This document shows, one piece after another, positions 16,805 to 24,056 of a stretch of 64,000 nucleotides of DNA; the first letter of the stretch is position 1, and every line of letters begins with the position of its first letter. The stretch is from Delftia sp. PS-11 (GTDB lineage Bacteria; Pseudomonadota; Gammaproteobacteria; Burkholderiales; Burkholderiaceae_C). Location: contig NZ_JACSYA010000030.1 in the NCBI RefSeq assembly GCF_029870285.1, positions 1 through 64,000 of the forward strand, in the 5' to 3' direction. A program made the translations under genes and the position numbers. A model generated the notes under the pieces. The model was not told where the DNA came from. It did not search any database and worked only from the letters and a program-made list of their open reading frames with translations.

Positions 16805-18214
16805 ATGAAAAATTTTGAAATCAGTCGCCGCAATCTGCTCAATTCATTTGGCGCATTGGCGGCTGGATGTGCCAGCGCTTCCCTGAGCGGTTGTGGCGGC
16901 ACGGCTGCGGCCGCTGAGTCTGCGGTAACGCAGGGAGAGTTGCTTCTTCAGGGTGGTCGCATATTGACTATGGATGCCGCCGGCACAGAGATCATCAAAG
17001 GTGATGTGCATATCAAGAATGGAGTGATTGCCGCTGTAGGTGCCAATATTTCTGCGCCTGCAGCACAAGTGATTGATGCCTCCAATACTGTGGTGATGCC
17101 TGGATTTGTGGAAACCCACTGGCATATGTGGAATGGGCTATGGAAAGGTATGGCGAATGATGCGACCGAGTATTTTCGCCTCAGGAGTCTGGCTGCCAAT
17201 TACACATCTAAAGATCATTATCTGGCGGTAAAGTACTCTGCTTTGCAGGCTATCAATGCTGGTATTACAACCTGCCATGACTGGGCGGATGGTGCCAGAA
17301 ATTACGATGATTTCGCTGCTCATATGCAGGCGCTGGCTGAAGTGGGTATCCGTGCAAAAGCCAGCTACCCAGGCACCAGCTCGGGAATTGCTGCGCCGCG
17401 CGGTGAGCTGGTACGTGCACGTGACTGGATGCAGGCCAACAGCGAAGGCCGGATGCAACTCGGATTATTGCTCGATGGTGCCGGTGGTTTGTTTGAGCAG
17501 CAGGTCAGGATGGCGCGCGAATTGGGTATTGCCCCTCTTACCAACCACGAAGGATTCCTGAACCACCCTGGCGTACTGGGGCCTGAATTCGTATACACCC
17601 ATGGTACGGACATTCAGGACGCAGATATCGCTATGGTCAAATCATATGGCATCAAGATCGGGCTGTGCCCTTCCACGGATCCGATGATAGGCGTCGGCCT
17701 GCCTCCCATATACAAGCTCATCACGCAGGGCATCAAGCGAGAAAACATGGGGCTGTCCGTCGACGTGACTGCGCAGACCTCGCCCGAACCCTTCGAAATG
17801 ATGCGTGTTCTGGTCAATGCCTCGCGCATCCAGCAAAGCGGAATGAACGCCATCTTTGATGTGGTGAAGGCCGCTCCCAGCTGGGTATTCGGTTACAGCG
17901 ATGCCTTGAAGCTGGCCACTGCAGGCGGAGCCAATGTGCTGGGGTGGGCGGACAGCATCGGCTCGCTGGTGGCGGGCAAGCGGGCAGACGTCATCATGGT
18001 CCGACTCGACGACATCAATATGCAGCCCTCGGCCCAGTCCAGCATCCATATCCAGCTGGTGCAATGCGGTGCCACCCACAATATCGACACCGTGATCGTG
18101 GATGGCGTGGTCCGCAAGCGTGGGGGCCGTCTCCTGGGGGTTGATGTCAAGCAGCTGACTGCCCAAGTCGCTTCTGCGCAAGAAGCGCTGCGTTCCCGCG
18201 CCGGGCTGGCCTGA
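16805..18214 (+). CDS. Tat-exported lipoprotein amidohydrolase
   Basis: A 469-residue metal-dependent amidohydrolase of the ATZ/TRZ-like group. The N-terminus has a twin-arginine motif (SRRNLL, Arg8-Arg9), a hydrophobic stretch, and a lipobox LSGC with Cys30. It is therefore likely a folded, Tat-exported lipoprotein. Catalytic elements include His105-x-His107 (VETHWHMW), a further His in NHEGF, and a late Asp-bearing segment. It should hydrolyse an amide, cyclic amide or deaminate a heterocycle outside the cytoplasm. AAGGAG precedes the ATG. The gene starts in the lower-GC patch, and its 3' end returns to local composition. It is divergent from the AraC gene. Confidence 0.85.
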   Translation: MKNFEISRRNLLNSFGALAAGCASASLSGCGGTAAAAESAVTQGELLLQGGRILTMDAAGTEIIKGDVHIKNGVIAAVGANISAPAAQVIDASNTVVMPGFVETHWHMWNGLWKGMANDATEYFRLRSLAANYTSKDHYLAVKYSALQAINAGITTCHDWADGARNYDDFAAHMQALAEVGIRAKASYPGTSSGIAAPRGELVRARDWMQANSEGRMQLGLLLDGAGGLFEQQVRMARELGIAPLTNHEGFLNHPGVLGPEFVYTHGTDIQDADIAMVKSYGIKIGLCPSTDPMIGVGLPPIYKLITQGIKRENMGLSVDVTAQTSPEPFEMMRVLVNASRIQQSGMNAIFDVVKAAPSWVFGYSDALKLATAGGANVLGWADSIGSLVAGKRADVIMVRLDDINMQPSAQSSIHIQLVQCGATHNIDTVIVDGVVRKRGGRLLGVDVKQLTAQVASAQEALRSRAGLA

Positions 18215-18300
18215 GCGCACGCATTTGCTGGGAAGAGGGCGTGCAGATACGGGTGCGCTGACAATACGGCCGGTTTTCCCTTCTCACGGACCTTCTTCCC

Positions 18301-18969
18301 ATGCAGATTTCCCTGATCCACCGCGACGTGGACGCCGCCATCGTCGATCTCGACGGCACCATGGTCAACACCCTGGGCGACTTCGCCGAGGCCCTCAACC
18401 GCATGCTGGCCGACCTTGCGCTGCCTGCCATCGCTCCGCAGGCCATCGAAAACATGGTGGGCAAGGGCTCCGAGCATCTGATTCGCTCGGTGCTGGCCCA
18501 TGTGGGCGCAGCCGATGTGGACGCGGCCTATGGCCAGGCCTGGCTGCGCTATGAGCACCACTATCTGCAGATCAACGGCCAGTTCGCCGATGTCTATCCC
18601 GGTGTGCGCGAAGGACTGCAGGCGCTGCGCGCACGTGGCCTGCGTCTGGCCTGCCTGACCAACAAGCCGCTGTCCTTTGCGCAGCCGCTGCTGGCGCAAA
18701 AGGGCCTGGCGCCGTTGTTCGAGCGGGTGTTTGGCGGCGATTCCTTCGAGCGCAAGAAGCCCGACCCGCTGCCGCTGCTCAAGACCTGCGAGGCTCTGGG
18801 CACGCAGCCTGCGCGCACGCTGATGCTGGGCGACTCCAGCAACGATGCCCAGGCCGCGCGCGCCGCAGGCTGCCCCGTGGTGCTGGTCAGCTATGGTTAC
18901 AACCATGGCCGCCCGGTGCGTGAGGTCGATGCCGACGGCTTTGCCGATGCGCTGACCGAACTGCTTTGA
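18301..18969 (+). CDS. gph: Phosphoglycolate phosphatase
   Basis: A 222-residue HAD-superfamily phosphatase. Motif I is VDLDGTMVNT (Asp nucleophile near residue 16), motif II is CLTNKP, and motif III and IV are FERKKPDPLPLL and LGDSSNDAQAARAAG. It removes phosphate from 2-phosphoglycolate formed in DNA repair or oxygenation reactions. In related genomes gph lies directly before trpE; here about 5 kb of other genes separates them. The family and length match well; only the substrate is inferred from family. Confidence 0.92.
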   Translation: MQISLIHRDVDAAIVDLDGTMVNTLGDFAEALNRMLADLALPAIAPQAIENMVGKGSEHLIRSVLAHVGAADVDAAYGQAWLRYEHHYLQINGQFADVYPGVREGLQALRARGLRLACLTNKPLSFAQPLLAQKGLAPLFERVFGGDSFERKKPDPLPLLKTCEALGTQPARTLMLGDSSNDAQAARAAGCPVVLVSYGYNHGRPVREVDADGFADALTELL

Positions 18970-19115
18970 TGGCGGATTTGTTTTAATTTGTTGCAAGAAA
19001 GCGCTGTTTTGGTGGTGTTTAACGCACTTTAAAGGTGTGTTTTATGTTTTTGCTAGAGTTGTCCGCTTCGCATCCTGGCCGCGATCCGGCCGCAGACAAG
19101 GGGGAAGCACACGAC

Positions 19116-20399
19116 ATGCACGGACTGCACCTGACCGCCGATCTTTACCAGTGCGCGGGCGACGCGCGCCACATGCTCGATGCTGGCGCCATCGCCGCGC
19201 TGTGCCGTGCACAGACTGCGATGGCCGGGCTGACCCAGGTGCAGGAGCGGTGGGTCAAGTTCCCCGACCACCAGGGGCAGCCCGGCGGCGTCACCGGCAC
19301 CGTGCTGCTGGCCGAGTCGCACCTGGCCATCCATACCTGGCCCGAGGCCGGCTGCGTCACCATCGATGTCTATGTGTGCAATTTCTCTGCCGATAATTCC
19401 GGCAAGGCCCGCGCATTGATGGACGGCGTGATCGCCGCCTATGTGCCGGGCCGTGTGGTGCGGCAGCAGCTCATGCGCGGCGACATCGGCCCTGATGCCG
19501 GTGGCGGCGCATCAGCCGGGGAAGGCGACTGGGCCCTGGAGACGCTCACCCCCCATGCGCGCTTTGGCTGGCGCGCCACGCGGCGCGAGGCGCTGTGCAC
19601 GCCCCACCAGCAGATGGAACTGCTGCATACGCCCCAGTTCGGCAAGGTGCTGCGGCTCGACGGCCGCTTCATGACCTCCGAGGGCGAGGAGTTCTTCTAC
19701 CACGAGGCCCTGGTGCATCCGGCCGCCATGGCCCATGCCGCGCCGCGCAGGGCCCTGATCCTCGGCGGCGGCGATGGTGGCGCCGCCGAAGAACTGCTCA
19801 AGCACCCCTGTATGGAGCAGGTGGTGGTTGCCGAGCTCGATGCCGCCGTGGTCGAGGCGGCGCGCACCCATCTGCAGCAGGTGCACCGGGGCGCTTTCGA
19901 TGACCCGCGCCTGCAGCTGCGCATCGGCGATGGCATGGCCATGGTCGAGCACAGCGGGGAGCGTTTCGATCTGGTGCTGATGGACCTGACCGACCCCGAC
20001 ACGCCGGCCAGCGCGCTGTACTCCGATGCTGCCCTGGCGCGCATGAAGCGCGTGCTGGCACCGGGCGGCGCGCTGGTGCTGCATCTGGGCAGCCCCGTTT
20101 TCCATGCCGCGCAGGTCGCTCGCCTGTCGCAGAGCCTGCATCAGCGCTTCGCCATCGTGCGCTGCTACGGGCTGTACATCCCGCTGTATGGCGCCTACTG
20201 GGGCATGGCGGTGGCCTCGGATACGCTGGACGCCGCAGCGGCATCGCCCGCGCTGCTGCGCCAGCGGCTGGCCGAGCGCCGTCTGCCCGATCTGCGCTAC
20301 TACAACACCGAGGTGCATCCGGCCCTGTTCGCCCTGCCCAACTATTACCGCGATCTGGTGCAGCCCGCGCAGCGGCCCCGCGCGGTGCGCCTGGCCTGA
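19116..20399 (+). CDS. speDE: Fused S-adenosylmethionine decarboxylase / spermidine synthase
   Basis: A 427-residue fusion. Residues 1-125 are a class 1B AdoMet decarboxylase: self-cleavage at Glu67-Ser68 (AESHLAIHTWPE) gives the pyruvoyl group, with His73 and Cys88 at the spacing of the T. maritima enzyme; Thr60 replaces the usual Ser. A linker near 126-138 leads to an aminopropyltransferase with LILGGGDGGAAEE and MDLTDPDTPAS. One protein would make decarboxylated AdoMet and transfer its aminopropyl group to putrescine. GGGGAAG lies eight bases before ATG 19116, and the SpeD family N-terminus starts here; an upstream ATG at 19044 is less likely. Fusions like this have been described, including from Delftia. 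Confidence 0.93.
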   Translation: MHGLHLTADLYQCAGDARHMLDAGAIAALCRAQTAMAGLTQVQERWVKFPDHQGQPGGVTGTVLLAESHLAIHTWPEAGCVTIDVYVCNFSADNSGKARALMDGVIAAYVPGRVVRQQLMRGDIGPDAGGGASAGEGDWALETLTPHARFGWRATRREALCTPHQQMELLHTPQFGKVLRLDGRFMTSEGEEFFYHEALVHPAAMAHAAPRRALILGGGDGGAAEELLKHPCMEQVVVAELDAAVVEAARTHLQQVHRGAFDDPRLQLRIGDGMAMVEHSGERFDLVLMDLTDPDTPASALYSDAALARMKRVLAPGGALVLHLGSPVFHAAQVARLSQSLHQRFAIVRCYGLYIPLYGAYWGMAVASDTLDAAAASPALLRQRLAERRLPDLRYYNTEVHPALFALPNYYRDLVQPAQRPRAVRLA

Positions 20400-20413
20400 T
20401 GGCGCGAGCGCGC

Positions 20414-20442
20414 ACGCCCGGCGACCGCATGCCGGCGGGCGT
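20414..20442. terminator. Candidate bidirectional terminator
   Basis: ACGCCCG and CGGGCGT form a perfect 7-bp stem around a 15-base loop, between the convergent speDE and CHI-like genes and touching the latter's stop codon. It has no T-run, so efficiency is uncertain. Confidence 0.3.
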
Positions 20443-21038
20443 CAGCCCCCCAGCAGTGCCTTCTTGAGCTGCTCATCGGCCGGATGCGGGCCCAGCCAGA
20501 TGCCCAGCAGAGCCTGGAAGAATTCGGGCTCCGGGAAGGGCTCGCCCTGGGGCTGTCCCTTGACGAAGACCTGGGCCCCCTGGCCCGGAACCCAGTCCAC
20601 CATGAAGTTCTCGCCAGGCAGCAGCTTCTTGTGCCGGGTGAAGATCTCGCTCATGCGCAGCACGCCGGGCACCAGGCGCGAGAAGCGCGCGCGTTCCATG
20701 TTGTCCTCGATGCCCCGGGCAAACAGCTTGCCCAGTTCGGCAGAGTTGATCTCGCGCAGCATGGTCACGCTGACGCGCTTGGGACCGGTCAGCGCCGCAA
20801 TCTCCTGCAGGCTGGCTGCGGGCTTTTCAAGGTACAGGCCCGCTGCGTAGACCTGGAAAATGGCCTTGTGGCGCAGGCCCGCGCCGTTGAGTTGCAATGG
20901 CTTGCCGCCCACGCCGGCCTGTGCCGGATAGGCCACGCCAGCGACCGTGCGCGCCGGCTCCTGCGCTGGCGCTGCCAGGGGCATCGCCAGCGCCATCGCA
21001 AAGGCGGCGGTCCTCATTCTGCGGGGCAAAGCGATCAT
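20442..21038 (-). CDS. Periplasmic chalcone isomerase-like protein
   Basis: A 198-residue protein with a Sec signal peptide (about 1-25, ending AAPAQ) and a chalcone-isomerase-like fold. The segment HKAIFQVYAAGLYLEKPA is characteristic of bacterial CHI-like proteins, and VTMLREINSAELGKLF follows. Family members are periplasmic and mostly of unknown function; they lack the plant enzyme's flavonoid role. AGGAG lies seven bases before ATG 21038. It is transcribed alone between speDE and a divergent two-component cluster. Confidence 0.8.
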   Translation of the reverse strand: MIALPRRMRTAAFAMALAMPLAAPAQEPARTVAGVAYPAQAGVGGKPLQLNGAGLRHKAIFQVYAAGLYLEKPAASLQEIAALTGPKRVSVTMLREINSAELGKLFARGIEDNMERARFSRLVPGVLRMSEIFTRHKKLLPGENFMVDWVPGQGAQVFVKGQPQGEPFPEPEFFQALLGIWLGPHPADEQLKKALLGG

Positions 21039-21242
21039 GGTGTCTCCTGCCGGGACGGATGGCCCGGCGGTGGTTGTTTGCGTCCGGGCGACATGTTGTG
21101 GGGATCGGCAGGAGGGTGCAACAGGGTTTTTGCGGGCCAGCGGCGATAGCCTGAGTCCCAGCGCTCCATGGGGCTGGTAAGTCGCCGGTAAGAGGAAGCG
21201 GCCGAGCATGGCGCCATCTTCCATCCAGTGCCTGTCCGTACC
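21039..21242. promoter_or_regulatory. Divergent intergenic region
   Basis: Two hundred bases between the CHI-like gene and the two-component cluster. I see no clear promoter hexamers, hairpin or small gene in it. Confidence 0.3.
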
Positions 21243-21722
21243 ATGTCAGATCTTCGACCGCAGATGTACCGCCTTGCCACCCCGCCCGCCAGGGCCGCAG
21301 ATCTTTGGCCGGCAGATGCTGTGCCCAGCGAGGAGCAGTTTGACCAGGTGGTGCTGGGCCTGCGGCAGGACCTGCTGCAACAGCTGCAGCAGGAGCCCGC
21401 AGGACATGCGCGGCATCTGCGCGCCTATGTGCGCTGCGTCTGTGCCCGGCTGCTGTATGGCCGGCAATGGGCGGCAGATGCCGCTTTCGTCCTCACGTGC
21501 CAGCGTTACAAGGATATCTGGCGGGATTTTGTCGAGGAGGTGTGTGCCAATGACCTGATCGATGAGGGGGTCAGTTGGCGCTGCCGGTCGGCCGTCGAGG
21601 CACTGTGGCTGGCCCATGCGCTGCTGGAGCCGCTGCCGCCGGAGCGTATTGTCATGGTCCGCGAAAATCTGCTGTATCTGTGTGGAACCGAAGCGAGCGA
21701 TGAACCGTATTGCACTCATTGA
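21243..21722 (+). CDS. Hypothetical protein coupled to a two-component system
   Basis: About 159 residues, mostly helical, with no recognised domain, signal peptide or membrane segment. It is Leu-, Gln- and Arg-rich (GLRQDLLQQLQQEPAGHARHL) and has several Cys. The gene overlaps the response regulator by 23 bases, so translation is likely coupled. The start is uncertain: ATG 21243 is preferred over GTG 21228, and neither has a strong ribosome-binding site. It may be an accessory factor of the signalling pair; that is inferred from position only. Confidence 0.6.
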   Translation: MSDLRPQMYRLATPPARAADLWPADAVPSEEQFDQVVLGLRQDLLQQLQQEPAGHARHLRAYVRCVCARLLYGRQWAADAAFVLTCQRYKDIWRDFVEEVCANDLIDEGVSWRCRSAVEALWLAHALLEPLPPERIVMVRENLLYLCGTEASDEPYCTH

Positions 21723-22383
21723 AGACCATGCGAGGCTGGCTGACCTGGTGCGCCGTTCGCTGGCCAATGCTGGCATAGAAACCGATGTCTTTCCCCAGAT
21801 CGCCGCAGCCTGGCAAGCCCTGCAGGAAGTCGCTTACGGCGTGGTCGTCGTAGACCGCGGGCTGCCTGACGGAGACGGGCTGGATCTGGTCCGGCAATTG
21901 CGCGCCGCAGGCTGCGCCACGCCCTGCCTGATGCTGACAGCCCGCGATGCGCTCAGCGACCGCGTCGGCGGGCTGGAGGCCGGTGCCGATGACTATCTGA
22001 CCAAGCCCTTTCCCATGGAGGAGCTGATCGCCCGGGTGCGCGCACTGCTCAGGCGTCCGGCGCTGGTGCGGGAGCTGGCGCCGGCATGGGCGGATGTGCG
22101 CATCCTGCCCGAATCCGGCTGCATGGAGTGCGCCGGGGAGGCGGTTGCGCTGGCGCCGGCCGAGCTGCAGATCATGCTGTGCCTGGTGCACAGGTCCGGT
22201 GCGATTGCCCGGCGCCCGGCCCTTGAGGCGGCCGCCTGGGGCATGTCCGCCGTGGTCACGCCGAATGCGCTGGATGTGGCGCTGCACCGGCTGCGCCGCA
22301 AGCTCGCCTCGGCCGGCTCGCGCGTGCAGATCGTCAATGTGAGGGGCCAGGGCTATGCGCTTTGCCAGGATCTGGTGGCCTGA
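21700..22383 (+). CDS. OmpR-family response regulator
   Basis: A 227-residue regulator with a canonical receiver: acidic pair in LIEDH, phospho-acceptor Asp52 (VVDRGLPDGDG), Thr in LMLTARD and Lys in DDYLTKPF. A winged-helix DNA-binding domain follows, ending NVRGQGYALCQD. It overlaps the upstream hypothetical gene by 23 bases and the downstream kinase by 29 bases, so all three are one translational unit. The QseB/PmrA-like arrangement suggests envelope or metal sensing, but targets are unknown. Confidence 0.92.
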   Translation: MNRIALIEDHARLADLVRRSLANAGIETDVFPQIAAAWQALQEVAYGVVVVDRGLPDGDGLDLVRQLRAAGCATPCLMLTARDALSDRVGGLEAGADDYLTKPFPMEELIARVRALLRRPALVRELAPAWADVRILPESGCMECAGEAVALAPAELQIMLCLVHRSGAIARRPALEAAAWGMSAVVTPNALDVALHRLRRKLASAGSRVQIVNVRGQGYALCQDLVA

Positions 22384-23767
22384 AAGCCTGAGGGGGCGGC
22401 TGCTGGCCGTCTACGGGCTGAGCATGGCGCTGAGCGCGCTGGCGATCGGTACGCTGGTGCTGCTCATCATCGAGCCTTTCGATAGCTATGCCATGCAAAA
22501 AGGCCTGGCCAATGCCGCGCGTGACATGGCCCGGTGGGTGCAGTTCGACGCGCAGGGCCGCCCGAGCGGTTTCAGCGAACACAGAATTCCCGGCTGGATG
22601 CTTCGCAGCTTTGGCGAGGAATTCCAGCTGCGGATCACGGATGGCCAGGGCGAGGTGGCTTTTTCCCCGGGGGCCGAGCGGGGGGCGCTGTCGCCCGCCG
22701 GCCGTGGCTTTGATCCCGGGCTGCAGGTTTTTTCGTACATGCACCAGGGGGTGTCCATGCACGCTGCCACGGCCGCCGTGGACCACGGCGGGCAGACCTG
22801 GTACCTGCAGATCGCTGCCAGCGACCGCCTGGCTGAGTGGCTCAGGCAGGCCTTCGGCCTGCCGGCCCTGCGCAATGGCATGGTGATGGTCGGCGTCATC
22901 TTCCTGGCGGCCTTCCTGGCCGCCACCCATTGGGCACTGCAGCGCATGCTCAAGCCGCTGCGGCTGGCAGCCGAGCAGGCGCAGCGCATCACGCCCCAGA
23001 CCCTGCACGCGCGCCTGCAGGCTCCTGAGCTGCCGCGCGAGTTCCAGCCCATGGTCCATGCGTTCAATCATGTGCTGGACCGGCTGGAGGCCGGCTTTCG
23101 CAACCAGCAGGAGTTCCTGGCGATGGCGGCGCACGAGCTCAAGACGCCCCTGGCGCTGCTGCGGGCCCAGATCGAGATGGAGCCGCCGCAAACCCGCAAC
23201 CCCCATCTGCTGCAGGATGTGGACCACATGGCCAGACAGGTGCAGCAATTGCTGCATCTGGCAGAGGCCAGCGAGCAGCACCAGTACCGGATCGCCGAAG
23301 TGGAGGCAGCAGGCGTGGTGCGCGAGGCCTGCGCATATATGGCGCGCGCGTCGGAGTACAGCCGCATCCAGGTGGTGTCCGAGATCGATCCTGCCACCCG
23401 CCTCTGGCGGGCCGATCGTGGCGCGCTGTTCATCTTGCTCAAGAACCTCATCGAAAACGCGATACAGCACAGTCCTGCAGGCAGCACGGTCACGGTCAGG
23501 GCGCACGCGCAGGGCTTCGCGGTCATGGACCAGGGCTGTGGCGTGGCCGGTGCCGATCTGGACCAGATTTTCAAGCGCTTTTGGCGCAGCCAGGAACGGC
23601 GCGATGTGGGGGCTGGGCTGGGCCTGTCCATCTGCCAGGAGATCGCCCATGTGCACGGCTGGTCCATAGAGGCCCGGCCAGGTAAGGCCCGGCCAGGCGA
23701 GGCCCCGGGACCGGAGGAGTCCACTGGGCTGGAGGTTCATGTGCGTTTCGATGGCGAGCGCCTGTGA
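22355..23767 (+). CDS. Sensor histidine kinase
   Basis: A 470-residue membrane kinase. Transmembrane helices lie near residues 15-40 and 173-193, enclosing a ~130-residue periplasmic sensor. A HAMP-like linker follows, then the phospho-acceptor His260 in MAAHELKTP, the N box in LKNLIENAIQHSP, and G boxes in DQGCGVAG and GAGLGLSI. It should phosphorylate the overlapping response regulator. The C-terminal tail repeats a short PGKARPGEAPGP segment, giving a low-complexity end. The signal is unknown. Confidence 0.92.
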   Translation: MRFARIWWPESLRGRLLAVYGLSMALSALAIGTLVLLIIEPFDSYAMQKGLANAARDMARWVQFDAQGRPSGFSEHRIPGWMLRSFGEEFQLRITDGQGEVAFSPGAERGALSPAGRGFDPGLQVFSYMHQGVSMHAATAAVDHGGQTWYLQIAASDRLAEWLRQAFGLPALRNGMVMVGVIFLAAFLAATHWALQRMLKPLRLAAEQAQRITPQTLHARLQAPELPREFQPMVHAFNHVLDRLEAGFRNQQEFLAMAAHELKTPLALLRAQIEMEPPQTRNPHLLQDVDHMARQVQQLLHLAEASEQHQYRIAEVEAAGVVREACAYMARASEYSRIQVVSEIDPATRLWRADRGALFILLKNLIENAIQHSPAGSTVTVRAHAQGFAVMDQGCGVAGADLDQIFKRFWRSQERRDVGAGLGLSICQEIAHVHGWSIEARPGKARPGEAPGPEESTGLEVHVRFDGERL

Positions 23768-23819
23768 GCCGGTGACGCCTGCGCGATGTGGCGGCTGGCG
23801 CACGCCGCCAGGCACCGGC

Positions 23820-23850
23820 TTGCCGCAGGCCGGCCCTACTGCGCTACACT
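23820..23850 (+). promoter_or_regulatory. Candidate trpE promoter
   Basis: TTGCCG at 23820-23825 and TACACT at 23845-23850, with a 19-base spacer. Transcription would start around 23857, almost at the leader ATG (23859), so the leader mRNA would be leaderless or nearly so, as is known for trpL in some Rhizobiales. The long spacer makes this tentative. Confidence 0.35.
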
Positions 23851-23858
23851 TGCCCACC

Positions 23859-23942
23859 ATGTTCATTCATCGCATGTTCATTGCAGGTTGTGGAGACCGG
23901 GGAGCCTGGCCCTGGCGCAAGCCTGTCCACATGAATCGCTGA
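23859..23942 (+). CDS. trpL: Candidate Trp leader peptide for trpE
   Basis: A 27-codon ORF ending 114 bases before trpE. It starts MFIHRMFIAGC and contains a Trp-Pro-Trp cluster at codons 17-19 (TGG at 23907 and 23913), close to its end. Trp codons are rare, so two within three codons upstream of trpE is the hallmark of transcription or translation attenuation. The repeat MFI...MFI is unusual. No classical ribosome-binding site precedes it, consistent with the near-leaderless start proposed. Confidence 0.6.
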   Translation: MFIHRMFIAGCGDRGAWPWRKPVHMNR

Positions 23943-23957
23943 ACGCATGCGGGGCGC

Positions 23958-23988
23958 GGCCCGGCGTGCACCCGAGGCCCTACGGGCC
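23958..23988 (+). promoter_or_regulatory. Candidate trp attenuator stem-loops
   Basis: Two segments, GGCCCG (23958-23963) and GGCCC (23976-23980), can each pair with the same CGGGCC/GGGCC (23983-23988). A third GGCCC lies in the Trp codons (23908-23912). The pairings exclude each other, as expected for a switch. No T-run follows, so control could act on trpE translation or through Rho rather than as an intrinsic terminator. Confidence 0.4.
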
Positions 23989-24056
23989 AATTGAATGAAT
24001 CGGCGCTACTGCGGCACGACAGACCTGCCCGCGCCACGCAATCCGGAGCCTTCCCC

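Larger units (their letters stand above)
14578..17900. other. Patch of lower GC and atypical codon use
   Basis: From the end of the porin to about two-thirds through the amidohydrolase gene, the base composition becomes visibly richer in A and T than on either side. Codons such as ATT, AAT, TTT and GAA are frequent, whereas neighbours favour G or C at third positions. It spans a Bug receptor, an AraC regulator and an amidohydrolase. No integrase, IS or tRNA is present at the edges. Recent acquisition is an inference from composition only. Confidence 0.5.

Noticed and set aside
23991..24056. Upstream ATG as the trpE start
   Set aside because: The GTG at 24057 has a ribosome-binding site and the family N-terminus; the extension has no support.
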